A stretch of DNA of 62,233 bases. Source: Oscillatoriales cyanobacterium (GTDB lineage Bacteria; Cyanobacteriota; Cyanobacteriia; Cyanobacteriales; Microcoleaceae). The first letter of the stretch is position 1. Each line of letters opens with the position of its first letter. The notes beneath the pieces are model-generated. The model did not search any database. It was not told where the DNA came from and worked only from the letters and a program-made list of their open reading frames with translations. The stretch lies in NCBI GenBank assembly GCA_004292745.1, contig RDXH01000007.1, forward strand, positions 1 through 62,233, read 5' to 3'. The translations under genes were made by a program, and so were the position numbers. Positions 56,301 through 62,233 of this stretch are shown here, piece by piece.

Positions 56301-57322
56301 CGGAGTGCTCGTTCTGTGGCTTTAGTCTCTGTGATATCCCGCATAATTGCGGAAAAGTGTTCTACTGTTCCCTCTTTCGATTTATGAGCTAGGACGACCA
56401 AAGAAACCGGGATTTCACCTCCTGTCGGATTTAGTAAAGCCGTCTCGCCCCGCCAAGTGCCACAACTGGCGGCTTCGGGTAAGGCTTGATTGAATAGGAT
56501 CTCCTTAGCCCATTCTGGATGAGCATTAGAGATTTCCACGGAGGCTATAGCCTCTTCATCATGATTCAAAAATTTTCGCCAAGCTTGATTGAGGTAAATG
56601 GCTTTACCTGTCACATCAGCCGTGGCGATGAAATCTGAGGTGGTTTCTAAAATAGCAAGCAGACGCTGAGTATCAGCTTCGGCAGTTTTGATGTCAGTGA
56701 TATCTCGAATATAGCCATACCAAATAATACTGCCATCGGCTTCGGGCTGGGGTGTAGAATTACCGAGCAACCACAGCACTCGCCCATCGGGTAAGCAAGT
56801 TCGATATTCGCAATACCAAGGTGTCAGATGGGTGGCGGAATCGAGAATGGATTGATGGACGCGATCGATGTCATCCCGGTGGATCGCGGTAAACACTAAA
56901 GAGCCATCCTCCTGCACTTGTTGTGGGGAAACTGCATGAATCTCTCGCAACTTTTCGCTGGCGTAGGGGAAATGGGAAGTACCATCAGGGCGCAGCCGAA
57001 ACTGATAAATAACGCCGGGGATGTGGCGGGCTATTTGCTCTAGGTGATGAGAGTCTGCGGGGGTAGCTGGATTTACTGGTTCCACGCCAGCTAAGGGGAG
57101 TTGGGCTTGGGCGAGTTGGCGGGTAAGTTCTTGGACTTGTGCTTGCGATCGCTTGCAATCTGTGATGTCTCGCATCACTAACAGATGTCTGTGGGGCACA
57201 AAGTTTGCCGTCACCGCATATTCTACGGTGCGGATTTCTCCATCAGCCCGCACTAGAGAGAATTCTCCTCGTGCTGTTTCTGGTTGTCGCCATTGTTGCC
57301 ATAGTTGTGTAAAATCACGCAT
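53390..57322 (-). CDS. Multi-PAS/GAF sensor histidine kinase
   Basis: 1310 residues, no membrane segment. A PAS fragment (about 1-52), then about six PAS/PAC units (each ending near RDIT or a similar segment), a GAF-like domain (about 855-1005; EFFKTCVQYLAQVLEVRYAL), HisKA (about 1045-1110; MSSLGQLVAGIAHEINNPVN) and HATPase_c (about 1180-1305; NAIDAIEQRQ, DNGCGMTPE, GKGTGMGLATS). It is a paralogue of the next upstream gene. The N-terminus begins in the middle of a PAS domain; the missing front half persists as a short relic just upstream in another frame (57315-57395). It lies 25 bp before the dCache hybrid gene. Confidence 0.87.
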   Translation of the reverse strand: MRDFTQLWQQWRQPETARGEFSLVRADGEIRTVEYAVTANFVPHRHLLVMRDITDCKRSQAQVQELTRQLAQAQLPLAGVEPVNPATPADSHHLEQIARHIPGVIYQFRLRPDGTSHFPYASEKLREIHAVSPQQVQEDGSLVFTAIHRDDIDRVHQSILDSATHLTPWYCEYRTCLPDGRVLWLLGNSTPQPEADGSIIWYGYIRDITDIKTAEADTQRLLAILETTSDFIATADVTGKAIYLNQAWRKFLNHDEEAIASVEISNAHPEWAKEILFNQALPEAASCGTWRGETALLNPTGGEIPVSLVVLAHKSKEGTVEHFSAIMRDITETKATERALRTSQEKFRSIIENLNDLVYVINPDSTFSYLGPNFQEVTGYDIAELLGQPFEPSVYPADLPICVNALHRCLQGEKLRGIEYRFLHGDGNYYWYSANLSALSNNQGQVVSYLGIARYIHHRKQADISRQELTRQLEEAQRVAQIGNWSFDLTTQKITWSAELFRIFGMNPEQGEPKFEDHIKQYYGEDGELFVSYVQAASEQGIPQNFDLRICRLDGAIRYINGRIEIDRQNGNIVRLFGTAMDITDRKLAETQLKEISERLSCSLQSGRIGCWEWDIIDNTLVWDDRMYELYGVTKNSDSRLAYEIWATGLHPDDREAIETLINQAVLGQAEYNTEFRVVHPDGSIHFIKAFGLVRHNDKGNPHKMIGVNLDISGAKKAEIQLQQSQKRYETLAEASPIGVFLTDAKGDCLYVNQTWSQTTGLTQQEAIGPDWARTLHPDDRERVFQEWYDSALVKQKFQSEYRFLRPDGSVAWVIGQALPVIDNAGEIEGYVGTVTDISDRKRQEQALRLIVEGTAAKTGQEFFKTCVQYLAQVLEVRYALIAEFIDSEKSIATTLAFWAGDDFGENFTYNLNGTPCKTINSMYEVCRYPNAVQCLFPEDDDLVALQAESYAGLPITDSAGNYLGVLAVFDTKPMLNNIEMQSAILKIFATRAGAEMDRIQAEAVRQSEIQLRVQSEELEKTLKKLQNTQTQLIQAEKMSSLGQLVAGIAHEINNPVNFIYGNIQPATDYSSDLIELVRLYQEHYPSPPQTISDWIEEIDLEYLIGDFSKLLESMKTGATRISDIVKSLRTFSRLDEADIKPIDLRENIESTLVILQNRLNGRAGKPKIHLTKNYGKLPKIECYGGLLNQVFMNLLVNAIDAIEQRQDSLEPMAQLDYVGQIAIATSLSSENMALISIQDNGCGMTPEVQEKIFNPFFTTKPVGKGTGMGLATSYQIVTENHRGNLRCISTPGEGSEFAISLPIGKLKMR

Positions 57323-57395
57323 CTAAGGCAGTTTCCAACACAGCCCGCAATTGTGTGTCTCTAGCGGATAGCAAAGGGCGATCGTTTGGGGCCAT
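57315..57395 (-). pseudogene. Relic of the PAS N-terminus of the downstream kinase
   Basis: ATG 57395 opens 26 codons (MAPNDRPLLSARDTQLRAVL, then ETALDA) to a TGA at 57315. LRAVLETALDA is a typical PAS-domain beginning. The kinase frame then starts at 57322 with DFTQLWQQWRQPETARGEFS, which is the middle of a PAS domain. The parts between (about 40 residues) seem deleted, and the frame is shifted at the join. Confidence 0.4.
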
Positions 57396-57509
57396 GTCAT
57401 CATTTAAGGATGGGCTCGTAAACTTTACCATTGTAGCCCAAAGCGTCCTAGAAGCACGGGTTTTTCAACCCCATTTCTGGAAATGTCCGCTTTTGCTCGC
57501 CTAAATTTC

Positions 57510-60500
57510 TCACGGTTTTAACTCACAAATCGGTAACTCGATCGCCAACTCAGTCCCCTCTCCCAGTGTAGAACTACATCGCAAATTACCACGATGATTT
57601 TCCGTGACAATTTGATAGCTAGTTGCTAACCCCATCCCCGTACCTTTTCCGATAGGTTTCGTCGTGAAAAATGGATTAAATATTTTTTGTTGAACTTCGG
57701 GAGTCATGCCGCAGCCATTATCCTGAACAGAGATGCGAACCCAATTTTCCGAAGCCATGGAAGTGGTGATAGTAATTTGACCAAGATCATCTAATTGGGC
57801 GCTATTTTCTAGATTTTCTTGCCGTTGTTCGATGGCATCAATAGCATTCATCAACAAATTCATAAACACCTGATTTAATAAACCGCCATAACATTCAATT
57901 AAAGGTAATGCGCCATAATTTTTGGTAATAGTAATTTCCGGTTTACCCGCCCTACCGTTCAAGCGATTTTGCAAAATCATTAAGGTACTATCCATATTTT
58001 CATGGATATCTATTTCTTTTAAATCTGCTTCGTCCAATCGCGAAAAAGTCCGCAGAGACTTGACAATATCTCTAATTCTTGTGGCACCTGTTTTCATGGA
58101 TGCCAGGAGCTTAGAAAAATCACTAGCCAGATAGTCAAAGTCTATATTTTCGAGAAAATCTGAAATTGCCTGCGGTGGACTCGGATAGTATTTTTGGTAA
58201 AGGTGAATTACGTTAATTAATTCGATCGCATAATCACTGGCAGGTTGCAGATTACCATAAATGAAACTGACGGGATTATTAATTTCATGAGCAATTCCTG
58301 CCACTAATTGCCCCAAACTTGACATTTTTTCGGCTTGAATTAACTGAGTTTGGGTATGTTGCAACTTGTTGAGGGTGGCGGCTAATTCTTCTGATTGCAG
58401 CCGCAGTTGCATGGACGATCGACGCAAGGCTGCTTCCGCCTGCATCCGTTCCATTTCCGCACCGGCACGGGTGGCAAAAATCTTCAAGATAGCTGACTGC
58501 ATTTCGATATCTTGTACCATGGGTTTAGTGTCTAAAACTACCAATAGTCCCAAACGATTGCCCGTCGCATCTACAATCGGCAAACCAGCATAACTTTCGG
58601 CTTGGAGAGTGACTAAATCATCATCTTTGGGGAACAAGCACTGGACCAGATTTGGGTATCGACACACCTCAGCGATGCGATGGACATTGTGACAGGGTGT
58701 GCCACATAGATTGTAGATAAAATTCTGGCCAAAGTCGTCTCCTGCCCAAAATGCTAGAGTTGTGGCGATGGATTTTTCGGAATCAATAAATTCAGCAATT
58801 AAAGCATAACGGACTTCTAAGGCTTGGGCGAGATATTGAACGCAACTTTTGAAGAATTCTTCCCCTGTTTTCGCCGCCGTACCTTCGACAATTAAGCGGA
58901 GAGCTTGTTCTTGACGTTTGCGATCGGTGATATCTCTGGCTACCAAAACCACTCGCTCTTGAGACATGGGAGAAATCCTGGCATCAAACCACAATAAACG
59001 ATCGCCTAGGGGTAAGGAATATTCCAACTGGGTGACGGATTGAGTAATGATGGCCTGGTGAATACCATTGAGGAAAGTATCTGCGAGATTTTGGGGTAAG
59101 ACTTCGTGAAGAGTTTTGCCTAAAATTTCATCGGAAGGTCGGTATAACAGACTTGATGAACCACCTGCTATTTTGAGATAGCGTCCTTCTACATTCAGGA
59201 CAATAATCACATCCTGTATGGCATTAAATAATGCCGTTAACTCTGCTTCTGATGTGGCTAACTTGATTTCAGCTTGTTTGCGATCGCTAATATCAGTGAC
59301 AGTGCCCACATATCCTTCGATTTCACCCCTACTATCAATCAAAGGTAAAGCTTGACCTAGCACCCAAGCGACACTACCATCGGGACGCAGAAAGCGGTAC
59401 TCTGATTGAAATTTTTGTTTAACTAAGGCGCTGTCATACCATTCTTTAAAAACGCGCTCTCGGTCTTGAGGATGGAGAGTCCGATCCCAATTTGGACCGA
59501 GGGATTTTTCCTGAGTTAATCCCGTAGTTTCCGACCAAGTTTGATTCACATAGAGACAGTCTCCTTTGGCATCAGTTAAGAACACGCCGATTGGTGATGC
59601 TTCTGCTAGGGTTTCATAGCGTTTTTGGCTTTTTTGAATTAGCATTTCGGCTTGTTTGCGATCGCTGATATCAATAATCACTGACCAGATATATTGATTC
59701 CCATCCTTACCTGTCACCAATACTCCGAGCAATTCCACGGGCAACAAAGATCCATCCTTGCGGATATACTCTTTTTGGTAAGGGCCGTAACGACCGATGG
59801 TGTTGAGCAATTCTAATTGATGGATTTCAGCAGCGGCATACTTTTGAGGGGTTAAATCCAAATAGCTTAAGTGCTTCAATTCCTCAAGAGTATAGCCATA
59901 GATGGTTTCGGCGGCGCTATTGACTTCGATGAAACGACCTTGCATATCCTTGAGTGCAATTCCCAGAGGACACAAGTCGAAGAGCGATCGCAGTTTTTCT
60001 TCACTCGCTCGTAGAGCATCTTCTGCTTGCTTGCGATCGGTGATATCTTCAGAAATCCCTAATAAGTATTTCGGATTGCCAAGTTCATCGAGAATCGGAA
60101 TTTTCCTTGTATGCACAATTCGAGTGCCTTGATGATTCGTTTGAATCCATTCTTCAGGAATATCCAAAACCTCACCGCTGGCCAAGGCTGCTCGATCTTG
60201 GGAGCGGATAAAATCGGCTGCTGTAAACAAGTCGTAGTCATTTTTTCCTAGTAATGCTGTTCTCGGATAACCGATTAGTTCTTCGCCAGCTTTGTTTAAG
60301 CTCACATATTTAAGATCGACGGCATCTTTGACAAATACCATGTTGGGGATATTTTCAATGACTGAGCTGAGGAACTTCTGAATCCGCCAATTTTCTAACT
60401 CTGCTTGTTTGCGCTCTGTGATATCCTGTGCGGCGGCATAAATCAAATCTCCACAGGGAACAGAACGCCATTCCATATATCGATAACTACCATCTTTGGC

Positions 60501-62233
60501 GCGATAGCGATTAGTGAACTGGGGAATTAGTTTCTGTTGGCTCAAATCAGATACTGCATCTAAAGTTGAGGCGAGATCGTCGGGATGAACCAAATCGAGA
60601 AAGAGTTGACCTTCTAGTTCTTGAGTGCTGTAGCCGAGAACTGTTTCCCAAGCGGGATTCAGGCGACGAAAATGGCCGCTGACATCGGCAATGCAGAGCA
60701 AATCGATAGCAAGGCTAAAAAACTGTTCCAGTTCTAATTCAGCGGTTTTGCGATCGCTAATATCACAATGAGTGCCAATAAACCGCAAAGGTTTACCTTC
60801 AGTATCCCACTCCACCACCTGGCCACGGTCTAAAATCCACTTGTAAGAACCGTCCTTGCAGCGCAGGCGATGTTCGTTGCGATAGGTAGAAGTTTCGCCG
60901 TCAAAGTGTTTGGCAAAATCTGCATAGCATCGAGCTTTATCTTCTGGATGCACCAGCAGATCCCACTCTGCTAAAACATTCGTAATTTCATGTTCTGCAT
61001 AGCCCAGCATCGCTTTCCACTGCCGATAAAAGATAACTTCATTCGTTTTGAGGTTCCAATCCCAAGTGCCGTCTCCTGCTCCTTCTATGGCTAATTTCCA
61101 GCGGCTATTGTTTGCTTCTAAAGCGATTTGTGCTTGCTTTTCGGCGTGGATATTACGCGCTATTCCCAAACAGGAAACCACTGGTTGATCGTGATTTTGC
61201 AAGGCTGATAATTTTGCAGAATGCCAGTAATAATTGCCATCTTTATGCAAAACTCGGTATTCAATTCCTCGCAGTTTATCACCTTGCAAACAGCGATGTA
61301 GGGCATTTACAAAAATTGGTAAATCTGCTGGATAAACCCAAGGAGCAAAAGGCAGATATAACAATTCTGTTATTTCGTATCCCGTCATATCTTTTAATTG
61401 GGGACTGAGATAGCTGAAGGTGCTATCGGGATTGATGACATAAACCAGATCGTTGATATTTTCAATGATGCTGCGGAATTTTTCTTCACTGGTTCGGAGT
61501 GCTCGTTCTGTGGCTTTAGTCTCTGTGATATCCCGCATAATTACGGAAAAGTTTTCTACTGTTCCCTCTTTCGATTTATGAGCTAGGACGACGATAGATA
61601 CAGGGATTTCACCTCCTGCCGGATCTAGTAAAAATGTCTCGCCCCGCCAAGTGCCATAACGAGCTGTTTCTGGTAAAACGTGATTGAAAATACGATCTAA
61701 AACCCACTGGGGATGAGCATTAGAGATTTCCACGGAGGCTATAGCCTCTTCATCATGATTCAAAAATTTTCGCCAAGCTTGATTGAGGTAAATGGCTTTA
61801 CCTGTGACATCAGCAGTGGCGATTAAATCTGAGGTGGTTTCTAAAATGGCCAGCAGACGTTGAGTATCAGCTTCGGCAGTTTTGATGTCAGTGATATCTC
61901 GAATATAGCCATACCAAATAATACTGCCATCGGCTTCTCGCTGGGGTGTAGAACTACCGCGCAACCACAGCACTCGCCCATCGGGTAAGCAAGTTCGATA
62001 TTCGCAATACCAAGGTGTCAGATGGGCGGCGGAATCGAGAATGGATTGATGGACGCGATCGATGTCATCCGGGTGGATTGCTTTAAATACCCCAGAGGCA
62101 TCTTCGCACAATTCTTTGGGGGAAACTGCATAAATCTCTCGCAATTTCTCGCTGGCGTAGGGGAAATGGAAACTACCATCAGGACGCATCCGAAATTGAT
62201 ACAGCACTCCCCCGATGTGACGGGCAATTTCAT
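57510..62233 (-). CDS. Multi-PAS/GAF sensor histidine kinase (5-prime end outside window)
   Basis: At least 1573 residues; the frame continues past 62233 (EIARHIGGVLYQFR precedes the GTG at 62207, matching EQIARHIPGVIYQFR of the paralogue), so the start is not in the window. It has about nine PAS/PAC units, a GAF-like domain, HisKA (MSSLGQLVAGIAHEINNPVS) and HATPase_c (GKGTGMGLATSYQIV). It has no receiver or membrane segment and probably passes phosphate to the receivers encoded downstream. Long stretches are nearly identical to the 1310-residue neighbour, at both protein and DNA level, so the pair is a recent tandem duplication with extra PAS units here. The 187-bp gap to the next gene holds only the PAS relic. 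Confidence 0.87.
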   Translation of the reverse strand, partial: EIARHIGGVLYQFRMRPDGSFHFPYASEKLREIYAVSPKELCEDASGVFKAIHPDDIDRVHQSILDSAAHLTPWYCEYRTCLPDGRVLWLRGSSTPQREADGSIIWYGYIRDITDIKTAEADTQRLLAILETTSDLIATADVTGKAIYLNQAWRKFLNHDEEAIASVEISNAHPQWVLDRIFNHVLPETARYGTWRGETFLLDPAGGEIPVSIVVLAHKSKEGTVENFSVIMRDITETKATERALRTSEEKFRSIIENINDLVYVINPDSTFSYLSPQLKDMTGYEITELLYLPFAPWVYPADLPIFVNALHRCLQGDKLRGIEYRVLHKDGNYYWHSAKLSALQNHDQPVVSCLGIARNIHAEKQAQIALEANNSRWKLAIEGAGDGTWDWNLKTNEVIFYRQWKAMLGYAEHEITNVLAEWDLLVHPEDKARCYADFAKHFDGETSTYRNEHRLRCKDGSYKWILDRGQVVEWDTEGKPLRFIGTHCDISDRKTAELELEQFFSLAIDLLCIADVSGHFRRLNPAWETVLGYSTQELEGQLFLDLVHPDDLASTLDAVSDLSQQKLIPQFTNRYRAKDGSYRYMEWRSVPCGDLIYAAAQDITERKQAELENWRIQKFLSSVIENIPNMVFVKDAVDLKYVSLNKAGEELIGYPRTALLGKNDYDLFTAADFIRSQDRAALASGEVLDIPEEWIQTNHQGTRIVHTRKIPILDELGNPKYLLGISEDITDRKQAEDALRASEEKLRSLFDLCPLGIALKDMQGRFIEVNSAAETIYGYTLEELKHLSYLDLTPQKYAAAEIHQLELLNTIGRYGPYQKEYIRKDGSLLPVELLGVLVTGKDGNQYIWSVIIDISDRKQAEMLIQKSQKRYETLAEASPIGVFLTDAKGDCLYVNQTWSETTGLTQEKSLGPNWDRTLHPQDRERVFKEWYDSALVKQKFQSEYRFLRPDGSVAWVLGQALPLIDSRGEIEGYVGTVTDISDRKQAEIKLATSEAELTALFNAIQDVIIVLNVEGRYLKIAGGSSSLLYRPSDEILGKTLHEVLPQNLADTFLNGIHQAIITQSVTQLEYSLPLGDRLLWFDARISPMSQERVVLVARDITDRKRQEQALRLIVEGTAAKTGEEFFKSCVQYLAQALEVRYALIAEFIDSEKSIATTLAFWAGDDFGQNFIYNLCGTPCHNVHRIAEVCRYPNLVQCLFPKDDDLVTLQAESYAGLPIVDATGNRLGLLVVLDTKPMVQDIEMQSAILKIFATRAGAEMERMQAEAALRRSSMQLRLQSEELAATLNKLQHTQTQLIQAEKMSSLGQLVAGIAHEINNPVSFIYGNLQPASDYAIELINVIHLYQKYYPSPPQAISDFLENIDFDYLASDFSKLLASMKTGATRIRDIVKSLRTFSRLDEADLKEIDIHENMDSTLMILQNRLNGRAGKPEITITKNYGALPLIECYGGLLNQVFMNLLMNAIDAIEQRQENLENSAQLDDLGQITITTSMASENWVRISVQDNGCGMTPEVQQKIFNPFFTTKPIGKGTGMGLATSYQIVTENHRGNLRCSSTLGEGTELAIELPICELKP

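Overview
The window looks like chromosome from a filamentous cyanobacterium of the Microcoleus/Oscillatoria type. Support: abundant GCGATCGC (HIP1) palindromes, RpaB, a CCB2/CCB4-like cytochrome b6f assembly factor, the cyanoexosortase A set with an HpsJ-like protein, COP23-domain proteins, arrays of 7-bp tandem repeats, and many large PAS/GAF histidine kinases. This placement is inferred from gene content only. I saw no rRNA, tRNA, CRISPR array or intact transposase.

Layout. 1-7900: two paralogous giant secreted proteins (DUF4347, beta-helix, Pro-Thr linker, RTX repeats). The first is frameshifted in its linker, and an RTX-type C-terminal relic follows the second. 7922-12890: a minus-strand block of exported proteins: two trypsin-like proteases, a short SLH protein, a COP23 protein and two Cys-rich paralogues. 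12891-17800: repeat-rich DNA, nested inverted repeats, a two-gene STAND-type ATPase/TPR pair and a gene relic. 17873-28854: signalling, with an ethylene-receptor-like/cyanobacteriochrome hybrid kinase overlapping a REC-adenylate cyclase; then a recombinase-like protein, a VOC protein, a second cyclase with Slr1658/Slr1659-like regulators, a PilJ-N-like kinase and a hydrolase. 29012-32370: small protein, Omp85 protein carrying an in-frame dispersed repeat, Uma2 protein, lone HicB-like protein.

32401-34931 is the most novel-looking locus: a minus-strand cassette of a 66-residue RiPP-precursor-like peptide, a class I isoprenoid-synthase-fold protein and a membrane M50 peptidase with a PqqD-like N-terminus. 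It has the logic of a peptide natural-product pathway (leader recognition, modification by a terpenoid-fold enzyme, proteolysis). I do not recognise it as a described class.

35256-46954: a second HTH/NB-ARC protein with a repeat inside its coding sequence, then radA, rpaB, the CCB-like gene, the cyanoexosortase A operon, rfbB and three small proteins. 47281-62233 (minus strand): a dense phosphorelay of two multi-PAS kinases (the outer one cut by the window edge), a dCache hybrid kinase, a REC-kinase, a lone receiver and a REC-cyclase. Three class III cyclases lie next to kinases, so cAMP signalling is a theme. Dispersed repeats are a second theme: a ~110-bp element in at least four copies, a GGGGG-rich hairpin family and four clear heptamer arrays, several of which enter coding sequence or set its ends.
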